Program-made: the position numbers and the translations under genes
Part shown: positions 10,644 through 23,000 of the stretch, piece after piece
Layout of the letters: the number at the start of each line of letters is the position of its first letter
Numbering within the stretch: the first letter of the stretch is position 1
NCBI GenBank assembly: GCA_958295665.1
Contig: OY282560.1
Location: 256,351,368 to 256,415,367, forward strand
DNA length: 64,000 bases
Reading direction: 5' to 3'
Source: Tipula vernalis
Lineage: Eukaryota > Arthropoda > Insecta > Diptera > Tipulidae
The notes under the pieces: generated by a model
The model's input: the letters and a program-made list of their open reading frames with translations, nothing else
Database searches by the model: none
What the model was told of the DNA's origin: nothing

Positions 10644-13090
10644 ATGTTATCCGCCATGCAGCTGGAGAGGGAGCCAGCCTTTAGCAAACCAGGCGACGAC
10701 CGAAAACGTGCCGAGCACGTCAAAAAACATTTAAACAGTCCCCAGGTCTTTACGGCGCATACCAACAAAAAAACAAGCCGATTAATTGTATTTGATCAAA
10801 TAAATAACCTACACTTCTTAATAGACACGGGAGCTGACCTGTCGGTGCTCCCTGTCAGACATATAAATTTGTCAAACCTGAATTTTTATAATAATTATAC
10901 AAGCAAAATGAATTGCAATAATAATAATAATAATAATAGTAATAAGATTGGCAACATGAATTCTTCGCCAATTTATTTGAATTATAATAAGTCCAATCTC
11001 GTGTTATCGGCAGCCAATGGCAGCATAATTAATACCTACGGCACAAAATTGTTAGAGGTTAATATTGGACTCAGGCGTACATTTGTTCATGCATTTATAC
11101 TCGCCGATGTGAGTCGTCCGATTATTGGTGCAGATTTCCTGGTGAAATTTGGCCTCTTAGTCGATCTTAGGCGAAAAAGGCTAGTTGATTCAGCGACTCA
11201 GCTGTCAATATGTGCCAATGAGACGCAAGTAGAGGTTGAAAGTCCAATTCATTTCGCAATCGACAATGGCTATGGGATAATTCTTAAAAAGTTCCCTTCG
11301 CTCACATCAGAGCCTAATTATAATACACCAGTGAAACATCCAGTGGTCCATCATATAGTTACTGAAGGACATTTACCAGTGACAAGACCGAGGAGATTAG
11401 ATTCTATACGCCATAAAGCAGCCTTATTAAAATTTAAGCATATGGTTGAACTAGGCATTTGTAGACTTTCATCTTCTCCTGTATCATGCCCATTGCACAT
11501 GGTCAAGAAAAAAGATCTTGATTGGAGACCATGTGGTGATTATCGCAGATTAAACGCGATCACAACGCCGGATCAGTATCCGATACCGCATATTCAAAAT
11601 TTCTCCATGAATTTGCATGGAAATAATGTTTTCTCGAAAATCGACTTAGTCAGAGCCTATCATTTAATTCCCGTAGCTCCGGAAGACATTCATAAAACAG
11701 CGATAACAACTCCTTTTGTCCTTTTCGAGTTCACTCGAATGCCCTTTGGTTTACGCAATGCCGCACAAACATTCCAGCGGTTTATGAACGAAGTAGTTAA
11801 AGATTTAGACTTCGTATTCGTCTATATCGATGATATTTTAGTAGCATCTTCCGATGAGGCAATGCACAAAAAGCACCTAGAACAACTCTTTCAGAGATTA
11901 GTGGACTATGACGTGCATATTAAGAGCTCTAAATGCGTGTTCGGCGCAAGTTCTTTAGATTTTTTAAGCTATAAGATCACACCTAATGGTATTCTGTCCT
12001 CTAAAGAGAGAATTAATACCATTATTGATTTCCCCGCTCCTGAATCAATTAAGAAGATTCAACAATTTGTTGGCATGGTGAATTATTACCACCGGTTTAT
12101 ACCAAATTTAGCCGAAATATTAGCCCCAATCCATACGCATTTAGCAAATTTACTGAAAAGGCCTAAAACACCGAGACATTTTTTGTGGCCAAAAGAATGT
12201 GATGATGCATTCCAGCAATTAAAAACTAAATTGGGCACAGTTACATTACTAGCGCATCCGCTGTCAAATACGAAATTTAGCGTGATATGTGACGCGTCAA
12301 ATGTAGCAGTAGGAGCGGTGCTCCAGCAATATAATCAAAATTGCTGGGAGCCTTTGGGATTCTTTTCAAAGAAGCTTTCGGACGCAGAAAGAAAATATTC
12401 CGCGTTCGATCGGGAATTATTGGCAATATACTTAGCCATCAAACATTTTAGGTATTTTGTGGAAGGTCGGGAGTTTACGATATATACCGATCATAAACCA
12501 CTGACTAGAGCAATTCAGTCCAAAACTGAACGTAATCCTCGCCAATCTAGGCATTTAGATTACATTAGTCAGTTTACAACAGACATTCAGCATATGCAAG
12601 GTAAAGACAACGTAGTTGCAGACGCATTGTCACGAATCAGTACAACGATAATTGAAAATGAAACTTGCAGAAGTACTGATCAATTAGACATTAATACAAT
12701 TGAGGCAAAGCTTGATTATGGCGCAATTATTTCAGCGCAGCAAAAAGACGAGGAACTACACAATATTTTATCTGGTTCGCGCCGTCATAAAGCTTCATAT
12801 CGCCTTGAAAGCTTCAAACTTTCAGGTTTCGAGGTATACTACGAAGTATCGACAGGTACCAATCGTCCGTACATACCTGAACCTTTGAGAAAGAAGATTT
12901 TTGAGCAACTATATAACCTTTCGCACCCTGGAGCTCGGGCTACACGTAAACTGATTACAGCTCGTTATTTCTGGCCAAACATAAACAAAGACGTAACCCA
13001 GCGGGCCCAGTCATGTTTAGCATGCCAAAAATCGAAAGTCCAACGGCATACGAAGTCGCCTTTAGCGCAATTCGAGATACCCCAAGGTCG
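10644..13090 (+). pseudogene. Gypsy A pol: protease, RT, RNase H, integrase N-terminus
   Basis: One long open frame. Domains in order: aspartic protease ([13 protein letters not shown], about residue 60), reverse transcriptase ([15 protein letters not shown] then YIDDILVAS, about residue 395), RNase H ([27 protein letters not shown]) and the integrase HHCC region ([10 protein letters not shown]...CLACQKSK). Instead of the integrase core, the frame switches at about 13090 into a second RT sequence. Element A is therefore cut inside integrase and cannot be autonomous. The enzymatic part upstream is intact. The ATG at 10644 overlaps the gag tail and probably is not the natural entry; a frameshift from gag is usual. 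Confidence 0.88.
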
Positions 13091-13298
13091 ATTGAATGAA
13101 TATAACACGGCAATAACTACACCGTTTGGGATGTTTGATTTCTGTCGCACGACTTTTGGTCTGAGAAACGCACGCCAAACATTTCAACGATTCATTGACG
13201 AAGTTCCAAAGATCTTTGTACACTTTCTTTTCGCTTATGTCGACGATATACTGATTGCAAGTAAAACACCCGAGGAACATAGCGAACATTTACGAATA
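13091..13298 (+). pseudogene. Gypsy B RT fragment fused to Gypsy A integrase
   Basis: After the A integrase sequence ending about FEIPQGR, the same frame continues with RT motifs: [26 protein letters not shown] and [10 protein letters not shown]. An integrase core cannot be followed by a second RT, so this is a different Gypsy copy (B) joined in frame. B continues to HLRILF at about 13298, where a LINE interrupts it. Confidence 0.8.
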
Positions 13299-14853
13299 TT
13301 ATTTATTTATTTATTTACAAAAAAATCTATTCTACAGTTAAAAAAAACAACTTAACTCGTAATAATTAAAATTTGTACAATACGGAATATATGTCAAAAA
13401 TATTATAAAATCAAAAATTGCAACTACGAATTTCGTACCGAAAGCATTTTTTCGATTTTTCAAAATGAAACAAATGATAATAATCATTGAAAATTCTGGC
13501 CATTGAAGCCGTCGGTTCGTTATACCCATAATTAGTTCTATGAAATTCGATAAATAGAAATTCCCTTTGCCGCAAACTTCTATCCGGCACATAAATGTTC
13601 CAGGCAGAAATAAGATTAGGGCATCTTATACGACCGTTCAAAGAATCCCCGACAAACATTGCTGACGCAATTTTTCGACGCTTCGCTAAAGTATCAATTC
13701 GAAGGCTAAGACACCGATTTTCATACCCTGGAAGATTACGCACTTGCTGCCACATAGGCTGATTACGATCTGAAAGATAACCAAGCTTTCTGTAAATGTA
13801 AATGGTAAAACGTTTCTGAATTGATTCCAATCTTTTAATCTGTACTTCATGGTGAGGATACCAAACCACCGTCGCATATTCCAGGTGAGATCTAACTAGA
13901 GAAGTATATAAACTAACACATGAAAAAATATCAACAAACTCTTTTGTCATTCTAAAAATGAAACCCAACATAGAATTGGCTTTTAATATTATTTTGTCTA
14001 GATGTAAAGCAAAAGTTAATTTTTGATCAAAGAATACACCTAAGTCAACAATTGAAGTTACTCTACAAAGTTCATTACCCTCCAACTGATAATTGAAAAC
14101 AATCGGATTGGATGTTCTATAGAACGACATGATGTTGCATTTATTAATATTGATCAACAATTTATTCGTAGAGCACCAACGAGATAATGAATTAATTTCT
14201 GATTGAAATACTTCTGCGTCATTTAAAGATTGAATATGTTTAAAAATCTTCAAATCGTCTGCAAATAATAAGCAGTTACAAAATTTAAAAATATTCGGAA
14301 TATCATTCACAAATAAAAGAAAAATGATTGGGGCCAAATGTGATCCCTGCGGAACCCCAGAATGGCAATATATATAATCCGATTTGACTTGATTCAATAA
14401 AACATATTGTCTTCTTCCCACCAGATAAGAACCAATCCTTTTTAAAAAATTAGGGGCGACACCAATTTCTGAGAGCTTTTTTATAATGATTTGGTCAATT
14501 GAATCAAAGGCTTTAGCAAAATCAAAGTAAATCGCATCAACCTGGGCGGCTTGTAACTCAAGTGATTCAATAGCGAATTTAGTAAATTGTAAAAGATTGG
14601 TAGTCGTAGATTTTCCACTGGTGAAACCGTGCTGAAAATCCGAGATAATTTCTTTTGTATGAAATGACAGATGTTTTGTCACAATTAACTCGAAAAGTTT
14701 TGGGATCGATGAAAGAATTGAGATTCCACGATAATTGGATACATCAGAGCAGTCCCCCTTTTTGTAAATTGGAACAATATGTGACACTTTCCAAGCGGTT
14801 GGAAAATAGCCGTTAACTAACGATTGGTTAAAAATAAAACATAACGGAGTTGC
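13299..14853 (-). mobile_element. 5'-truncated LINE inserted in Gypsy B
   Basis: Read on the minus strand, the element starts mid-RT at about 14853 (PLCFIFNQSLVNGYFPTAWK) and ends with a (TAAA)n-type tail at 13299-13315. On both sides the Gypsy B frame can be followed: HLRIL before, LFKRLSDYG after. So the insertion lies inside that codon block; a short ATTATT-like duplication is possible. The missing 5' part (endonuclease and ORF1) marks a typical truncated copy. Confidence 0.85.
13411..14850 (-). pseudogene. LINE reverse transcriptase, C-terminal 460 residues
   Basis: Open frame on the minus strand with RT motifs in order: VSHIVPIYKKGDCSDVSNYR, DFAKAFDSID (catalytic Asp), GVPQGSHLAPIIFLLFVNDI and LLFADDLKIF (FADD active site). 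Then comes a thumb region and a long C-terminal part ending ARIFNDYYHLFHF and FRYEIRSCNF. The annotated ATG at 14787 is internal; coding continues upstream to the truncation point. There is no in-frame stop across the retained part, so this is a fairly recent copy. I do not assign the clade firmly; CR1-like or jockey-like are both possible. A small relative lies at 60475-60655. Confidence 0.85.
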
Positions 14854-16400
14854 AATATATGATTATTATTCAAACGTTTATCAGATTACGGTATCAACAT
14901 TCGTTTGTCGTTCCATTAAATCATGAGATCACAAATGTTGGGATTCAACCATCAAGTGACAGAATTAAAGCAATCAAAGATTTTCCACACCCCACCAAAG
15001 TCCATCATATTCAATGTGTCGTCCGTATGATCAATTATTACCATAGATTATTACCGAATTTGACAGAACAGTTATCGCAAATCTATGCACATGTCAATCT
15101 CTTGATCAAGCAAGGGAAAAAGCTACATTTTCTTCGCCTTCAGAGTGCCAAAAGGCTCTTGAGACAATAAAATCTCTCTCGTTAACTGTAATTAGTTGCA
15201 CACCCATTGTACAACACAACATGTTTTTAGGAACAGCTAAATGGGAAGCATTGGGAACCTTTAGCGTTCTTTAAAAAAAAAATACTCTTCCAGAACAAAA
15301 AATATTCTATTTTCGATTAGGAGTTATTAGCAGTCTTTGTCGGAATTAAAAAGTTTAAGTATTTCGTCGAAGGGCGTGAATTCCGAATTTACATGGATCA
15401 CAAACCTTTAAAAACTGCAATTAATGCCAAAACAGAGCGAAGTCCGAGGCAAACACGCCACTTGGAATACGTCGCTCAATTCACTAACGATATCCGTCAC
15501 GTGAGTGGTCTAGAAAACGTAGTGGCTGATACTCTCTCACGAACTGGCGATATTTCAGTTTTAACTTTTGTTGGTTTCGACATTGAAAAATTAATTCAAA
15601 CACAGAAAGAAGATCCTGAATTAAACGAACTTTTAAATAAAACGAAACTCCTTAACAAAGAATTATACTAGAACAAATTTCAGCTGAGGCTGTATCGAGA
15701 TTGATATTGTGCGAAACTTCAACCATGTCACCCCCACCTTACATTCCGGAACCAACGAGACGTCAAATAACCAAAGAGCTTCAAGAAAGAAAGTAGCGGT
15801 AAAATATTTCTGGCCATCAATGAACAAGGACAGCTCACATTAGGCAAAAACATGCATTGACTGCCAGAAAGCAAAAGTAACAAGAAACGCCCGGACCGAA
15901 TTCGTTTTGAAAAAATTCACATTGATTTGGTGGGTCCCTTAGTACCATCAAATGGAAATGTGTACATATTGAGAATTATCGATCGTTTCACTCGGTGGAC
16001 TGAAGCCATTCTTCTTCAGGATACCACCGCTCAAACAGTCGCAAAGGCATTATTGACCAACTTCATTGCTAGATTTGGTATTACAATTGAACTCAAAAGC
16101 CATTCCAAGAATTGACCAAAATGCTAGGTATCCACAAAATGAGAACGACTCCATATCATCCGCAATCAAATGGATTAATCGAGCGATTTAGACCACTTCA
16201 AGACAGTAAATTGGACTGAAGAACTTCCGCTTGTGTTATTAGGAGTTCGTACAGCATTCAAGGATGATTTAAATTGTTCCGCCGCTGAGTTAGTCTACGG
16301 ACAAACAGGCAGAGTGCCCGGAGATTTTTTAATTCATCGTTTAAAACCACCGTATGATCGTTTAAAACCAACGTTGTTAAATTTCAATAAAACAATTGAC
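14854..16400 (+). pseudogene. Gypsy B pol, remaining part (RT end, RNase H, integrase)
   Basis: Resumes Gypsy B after the LINE. 14870-15170 covers the RT thumb and RNase H start (NVGIQPSSDRIKAIKDFP, MINYYHRLLPNL). 15300-15671 covers RNase H (MDHKPLKTAINAKTERSPRQ, VVADTLSR). 15690-15900 is the HHCC region with CIDCQKAK. 15905-16380 is the integrase core: HIDLVGPLVPSNGN for the first Asp and YHPQSNGLIERF for the Glu; the second Asp block is deleted or shifted near 16085-16115. Several frameshifts and stops break it. Downstream of about 16400 the homology stops and no LTR is seen. Confidence 0.8.
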
Positions 16401-16544
16401 TACTTCGCATTTTCGACGTTCGATATTTCTACGTTTTTGGGTAGAAATATTACAAATGATTGGCCTCTTGATTTTGCTTATGATTAACCAATCGAAGATC
16501 TTGTGAATGCCATTTATTACTAATATATTTGTGTCTATAAAAAG

Positions 16545-17007
16545 CCGAAACAATCATATTGGTAGATTTGAATAAGGGCCAAGATGAATCTGTTCTTTTC
16601 TTCCTCAATATGGTTCGCAAAATCATTTTCTGTTGCACATACGATGGTTTTAAAATAGTTGAATAACAACCACGTTATTTTAAACACAGAGATTGGACAT
16701 ACATCGCGAAGAAGATAAAAAATTCTAGATGCGGATGTAACATAATATTTTAAATTCGTAACAAATGAGTTTTCCAATTTAGCTTAGTGTTCAAATGAAC
16801 TTCAAGATACTTAAATGAGTTAACTAATTCAATATTCAAACAATCTGTATGACAATTGGTGGAAGTACATTTAGAAGCGATGTGATATGTAACTTGGTTG
16901 TTGTTAAGTTCAGTTATAACTCCAAAAATATTAAAAAACTTAAACTTGGATTTATTACTCAGAATTAGGCAATGCTTTTCAAACCATTTATGCAGAATAA
17001 ACTCCAG
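16545..17007 (-). pseudogene. LINE S fragment: C-terminal RT region
   Basis: Minus strand. Recognisable stretches are LEFILHKWF and ILSNKSKFKF (palm to thumb), then NIELVNSFKYLEVHLNTKLNW (a little short of the usual YLGVHLD) and SRIFYLLRDVCP. The last is the usual post-thumb block of CR1/jockey-type RTs. It directly continues the fragment at 17401-18150 across a 393-bp MITE. Frameshifts are present and it fades at about 16545, next to the end of Gypsy B. Confidence 0.65.
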
Positions 17008-17400
17008 TGGGCCTATTCTGGCTATTCCCTGGGAATGGGAAATTGGGAAAAATATTGCTGTATTTCCAAACTTCAATACTTCCCAATTTGTATTCCCTAA
17101 TTCCAAAAAGTGTATTCTGGTGTAATTAGGAATCATCAAATGGGGAAAAACACTAAATAAAAATTTTACCGGTACTACGTTGTAAATAAAATACACAAAA
17201 CAACCAGTTTCTTCCAATTCCCAAAAAAAAAATTTGGGAAAAATAAACGTCAAAACTTACATAAAGTGGAATTATTTTTTCCCTACATTAAAAATTCCCA
17301 GTCGCTAGAATACACTTTTGGAAAAAATAATTCCAAACTGCTAGAATACTGTCAAAATAGTTCAATTCCCAATTCCCATGGAATAGCCAGAATAAGGCCA
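17008..17400. mobile_element. 393-bp MITE inside LINE S
   Basis: Left end TGGGCCTATTCTGGCTATTC; reverse complement of right end TGGCCTTATTCTGGCTATTC. Both then continue into TGGGAAT. The interior repeats ATTCCCAATT and its complement, giving a self-complementary element. CAG flanks both sides (17005-17007 and 17401-17403), a possible 3-bp target duplication. The LINE RT frame continues on both sides, which fixes the boundaries. No coding capacity. Superfamily not assigned. Confidence 0.75.
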
Positions 17401-18150
17401 CAGATCGGAATTAATCATAGAAATAACATCAGTCGGAAATAAATCATCGGCAAAATCACTAGTGCTGCCATTTAACACAAGTTTACAAATAGAATTTGTA
17501 TAAATTAGGAACAGGAAAGGACACAACACAAATGCTTGAGGAACCCCAATACTCACGGATCTAGCACCACTCAAAATATCACCAATTCTATGTCTTACAT
17601 TTCTATTCTCTAAATAGGATGCAAACCACTTGTTTACTATATCTCTAAAACCAATGTCAGGCAGAATAGACAACCAAATTTTATGATCAACCATATGTCA
17701 GAGGCATTAGAAGCAACAACAAACAAACCAGCACAAACATTACCACAGTTCAGCCCATTTTGTATAATATCTAAAAACACTAACAAAGCTAACTAAGTAC
17801 TCATACTTTGACGGAAGCCATGTTGATGTACACTAAGTATGTTAAAGTGATTTAAAAAAATAGTCACGCTGTTTTTAACTGCTTACTCTAGAACTTTCAA
17901 AATGACTGGCCGGAGATTCGATCGCCTTTTTAAAAAATTGGAATAATGGCTGCCGATTTAAGTCGTGCAGGTACAAATTCCTGATCGAAGTACAAATTGA
18001 ATATATGAGTCAGGACTGGACTGACGAATTTAGAGATAGCTTTCAAAATATGACTACTGAGCCCTTCGTTATCAAGCGAATGTTTCGATTCTTGCGACTC
18101 AATAATAGATATTATTTCATTGTTAGAGACTGGAGTCATAAAATAGTTTT
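17401..18150 (-). pseudogene. LINE S fragment: RT domain
   Basis: Minus strand, in order: MTPVSNNEIISIIES and SSHILKAISKFVSPVLTHIF (18139 downward), PARLKSAAIIPIF, then with frameshifts HGFRQ-like and MVDHKIWLSILPDIGFR (17694 downward), SVSIGVPQAFVLCPFLF and DFADDLFPTDV (FADD active site). These are RT motifs 0 to 5 of a LINE. It belongs with the fragments at 16545-17007, 31745-32014 and probably 35460-35896. Multiple stops and frameshifts make it non-functional. Confidence 0.75.
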
Positions 18151-18299
18151 AGAACAATAATTAGAAGTGAATTTAGACCAAGCTTCGGTGCCACGAACAA
18201 TAAATGAAGTCGATGTAAATTATGATGGTGCAATAATACTTCTTCTTTTGTTGTAATTGGTTGATCTCCGGTTTAGGTAATGAAATTTTTAATACAAAT

Positions 18300-18342
18300 T
18301 TATTTTTTTTACATTCTTATTTGATTTCAGGTTATGACATAC
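18300..18342 (-). repeat. outer part of BEL-2 3' LTR, split by Gypsy M
   Basis: The block around TTGATTTCAGGTTATGACAT (ending ATAC at 18342) reappears at 31446-31490, where it continues uninterrupted as CATACTTATAATATTAG. Here the continuation is found only beyond the Gypsy at 27882. The left limit of this LTR is unresolved, because similarity between the two copies stops near 18295. Confidence 0.6.
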
Positions 18343-19924
18343 TGTAACGTTACCGCTACAGAATTGATGAGCATTCAGAGGCTTTCAGGCGGTCATCTTG
18401 GCCGGCTAGAGCTCAGGAGGAGGGGTGTGGGGTTTCTGAAAGCTTGAATACTTCGTGAAAGACCGCTAAAGGAAAATAGAAAAGGAAAATAGGACGAGAA
18501 AGACAATAATGAAAGTTGAACGACAATGACAATGCAACTTACCCAATGACAAGAATCACCCTAGTTCCATCCCACTATTTGACTGCGTCTATCTCAAACT
18601 CAACATTTCAACAGGCAGAAATTTAATTATTGAATTACAATTGGCTCTATAATTCATCATTTATTAATGGAAATTATGGAATTAAACAAATATAGTATAT
18701 AAGGTAAATAAGAAAAAAAAATAAAATAAATTTGGTTTACAACAGTAAAACTAAGTTACTTAACCTAAACCCTACTACCTTAATCCTAGTTATTGAAATA
18801 TTTGTAAATTGTTAATTTCAACAAAAAAAAAATTAAATAACATTATTAAAATGTAATTTAGAATACAAAAAAAACTTATCTTAAATTAGAACCAAAAAAA
18901 AAAATGTTGGTTTCCCCTGGTGTAAGCATCCAGTGATTCTGCAGGTTGTGACGTACTTGTTTAAACGTTAGTATTATTAACTGATTGTAAATTACACAAT
19001 AATATTTAAGCACTGTAATTTAATTTGGGTAGGCCACCGTTTTTTTTTATTTGGTTTTGTTGGGTTTATAATTTATAGCTATAAATTCAATATCAAAGTT
19101 TTTACTGTTTTATTGATTTCGTATAATGATATCTATAGTTCACACCCAAAACTCAACGTAACCCAAGAACACTAAAACATAAATAGTCTTTGCTTAAACT
19201 ATGTATTATCAGCACCAATGATTTCAGTATTAAATTAGCACTAATATTAATAACCTATTAGTTGTGATTCATTAAATTAGGTCATCGTAGTTTTAATTAT
19301 TATTAACTTTATTATAGATATTAGTATAATTATTACAAACAATTAGTTTATTTAATTAATATATCACCAAACACAATATCATTCCCACGCGCATGCGTAT
19401 TCACGGTTTTTCACAACTTACAGTTATAGGAAACGCCATAAGCTCGTGTGTATTTTTTTATTTGGTTTTGGTATTATAATTTTATGTTCTATTTTGCATT
19501 AATTAACATTAGACTTATCCTTACTTATCACTAGTTTTTTAGCACTTAACTATTTACAAAAAAAATGAAACGGTTTTTATTCCACTTTTATTTTATTCTT
19601 TTATCCAATTTTTCCCAAAGATAAAACTTTAAAAAAAAATTGTTTGTTTTTTTTTTTGTAACAACTTCAATAATTAAATCTTCCGCTTTTTTTTTTACTT
19701 TAATTCTTAATTTCTAATTTATTGTTTTTTTTTGTGTTCCGACTATCTTTAATTTAATTTCTCAACTGCCTAATTTTTTTATTTTTTTTCAATCACGTCC
19801 AAACTCAAATCCATTCCCCTTATCATTTTTCTTGTCTTCCCCACGCAGTGTAACACAACGTTACATGCAAAAAAAAATAAAATTAACCCTACGCCGGTGA
19901 TGATTTATTGTGACTTTCGTCACA
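18343..19924 (-). repeat. 3' LTR of Gypsy M
   Basis: 1582 bp. Plus-strand reading starts TGTAACGTTACCGC and ends CTTTCGTCACA, so in element orientation it runs TGTGACGAAAG to CGTTACA. It matches 26301-27881 along its whole length. Confidence 0.95.
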
Positions 19925-20038
19925 ATTCGTGGGGACGTCCCACAACCCATGAGAGATGTCTCAAAGCCGGGCATTACACCCTACATTGCAAGTACGACTA
20001 AACAAACATAAATTCTGCGATCATATTTGGCAATAACT
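19925..20038 (-). other. Gypsy M pol-to-LTR spacer with polypurine-like tract
   Basis: Short non-coding stretch between the pol stop and the 3' LTR. In element orientation it ends GGGACGTCCCCACGAAT just before the LTR TGTGACG. That is the place of the polypurine tract, although it is not purely purine. Confidence 0.4.
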
Positions 20039-23000
20039 TTAGGTTTTGATGTCTTTAATATGATAAGTACCAAGCGGCTGGCCATTTTCATCAACAAGTT
20101 TAAACGCCACGAAACCAACAGGTTCTTTTATATATGCTACCTTAAATTTAGGAGCGAGTTTCGCCGAAAATTTTTCTGCGGCCGCGCTCTGGCAAAAATT
20201 CCTAACGAACACTTTTTGGCCATTCGAAAATTTTCGCTGTCTAGTTCGTAAATTATACACGTGAGAGTGTTGTTTATGGGCTTTTCGTAAATTATCCAGA
20301 ACCGTTTTTTGGGCTATAGTCAATTTATCTGCGTTTGACAATTGAACTTCATGATCGTCGAGGCTAGTTAACTCACGAAGTATTTGATATTGTGATCCAT
20401 GGGAAATATAATGTTGTCCAAACGTTAAGAAAAAGGGCGCATACTTGGTGCTTTCATGTACGACATTCCGCAATGCTGAAGCAATTGAATGTATATTGGA
20501 ATCCCATGTGGTGTGATCATTTTGGATGTATGAGCGGATTGCAGACAGTATACTACGATTAACTCGTTCCGAAGCGTTCGCTTGGGGAGAGTATTTTGGA
20601 GTAAAAATTTGTTTAATGCCATGTTTATTCAAAAATTCACGAAATATCTTCGAGGTAAATTGTTTACCATTGTCGCTGAGGATTTGTTCCGGTACTGAAT
20701 ACACATTTAAAACCCGATTTTCTAAGAATTTAATTACATTTAAGCTGGTAGCATCTCGCATTGGTTCAAGAATTACAAAGCGACTAAAGTGGTCTAAAAC
20801 TACAAAAAGGTATGTATTCCCCAACTTCGAACGAGGATATGGTCCCATGAAATCGATATACAGCCGTTGAAAGCTGCGGAAAATTTCGGTATATTGACCC
20901 ATTGGAGGGCGAGTTATAACGTTCGATGCTTTACTTGATTTGCACGTTTGACAATTTACAACCAATTGATGCACATCTTGAGCCATTTTCGGCCAATGGT
21001 ATACTCTTCTTAAAACTTCTAAAGTTTTACGTATTCCCAAGTGAGCAGCGTTCGGCGGTGAGTGAGCCCTGTCCAGTAAAATAGGAATCAGCTTGTTTGG
21101 AACAACTATTTTCCAGGAAGGAATATCAGAAACTATATCGTAGTCAGGTTTCGGAAGGATAAGTATCTTACCATTGCAAATACGGAGGTTCGTTTTAAGG
21201 TCAGGATTAGATTGAATGACGTCTATCTGCCTAAGATAATCAGGATCTTGAAAGAAATTAAAATCTCGATCAAAAGATAGAGGATCATCAACCATGTTTT
21301 CGTTCACTGTAACCGCCTCCGCCTGCCGTGAAAGAGCGTCAGGCACGAGATTATCCTTCCCTTTACGGTACTCAATAGTAAAATTGTACCCCTGCAGTTT
21401 AAGGCTCCAGCGAGCGAGACGTCCAGAGAGCTCTCTTTGTCCCATTAACCACTTCAAACTTGCGTGATCCGTGATAATGGTAAAAGAGTAGCCCTCTACG
21501 TATTGCCTAAATTTCTCAACACCCAATACAGCCGCATAGCATTCCAGTTCGGTAACACTGTAATTGCGTTGTGCTGTATTGAGTTTTTGAGAAACATATG
21601 CAATAGGACGTTCATCGCCGCTGGAAGACCTTTGGAATAAGACAGCTCCCACGCCAGTCGAAGAAGCATCACACTGAACAAAAAATGGTCGAGTCCAATC
21701 GGGATTGGACAATACAGGAGCGGTCGAAAGAGCGATTTTCAATTCCTCAAAAGATGCCTGAGCCATGTCATTCCATTCAAATTTTCGGTTTTTCCGGAGT
21801 AAGTTTGTGAGAGGGGTTGCTATTTCGGCATAGCGATGAATGAACCGCCGATACCATCCGGACATGCCCAGAAACCTTCGAAGTTGTCGAACAGTTTTAG
21901 GTACGGGGTAAGATGTAATGGCAGATACTTTAAAAGGATCTAGTTTGAGGACACCATCACCGACAACGTATCCCAGATAACGAATCTCCTTAAGAAGGAA
22001 CTTACTTTTGAGCACATTGATCGTCAAGCCAGCTCTCTTTAATAATTCGGCCACTCTACTCAATAGGTTAAGATGTTCCTCAAACGTCTCAGCAGTTATT
22101 AAGAGATCATCTAGGTAGACGAAGACTTGTGTGTGCAGCTCGTGAGGTATCACCCGATGCATGAGACGACACATCGTCTGCGGCGCATTGCAGAGGCCGA
22201 AAGGCATGACAGTAAATTGGTAAAGTGGTCTTCCTGCAACAGTAAAGGCTGTTTTATCCTTCGACCCCTCATCTAGGGGAATTTGCCAAAAGGCGTCCTT
22301 TAAGTCAATGCTTGAAATAAACTTTGTCTTATTTAAACGACCAAGCAACCCATCGATGAGAGGTAAAGGATAAGCATCCTTCACTGTTACCGAATTCACT
22401 TTTCTTGCGTCTAAGCACAAACGGAACTTACCATCTGCTTTGCGGACCCTAGCCATCGGTGAACTCCACGAGCTGACACTTTCCTCTATAACACCTAAGG
22501 AGAGCATACGATCTAACTCTTGCCCAATTTCTGCTTCAACAGCGGGTGACACAGCATAGAATCGCTGCTTGATGGGTTTGGCATCGCCAACGTCAATGAC
22601 GTGTTTCACCAAATGCGTTCGACCCAGACCAAGCAGGGCGGAAGATGGAAATTGTTGCTTGACTGCCTCTAACTGTTGCTGCTGCATAGATGACAATTTG
22701 TGTAAAAGAGGATCTGTATCAGCTAGAGTCACTTCGAATGATTCGTTAGAAGAAGAGAATAAACACGGAGATGAAAAATCAAAAACTTTAGAATGATAAG
22801 CTATTCTTAAATGAAATAAACGCCAAAAATCGACACCAAGATACAATTCTTGTTTAAGATTAGGGGCCAAATGGAGAGTTAAAATGTTTGTTTGACCAGC
22901 AAAATTAATTGGAACTGTAATATGACCAATTATTTGCTCTAAATTGCCGTTGGCGGTCTTAACTGAAGAAGGAAAATGCCTAAAATGAACATTCGGATCT

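Noticed and set aside
13299..14853. Possibility that this LINE is active
   Set aside because: It is 5'-truncated, lacking endonuclease and the first RT motifs.
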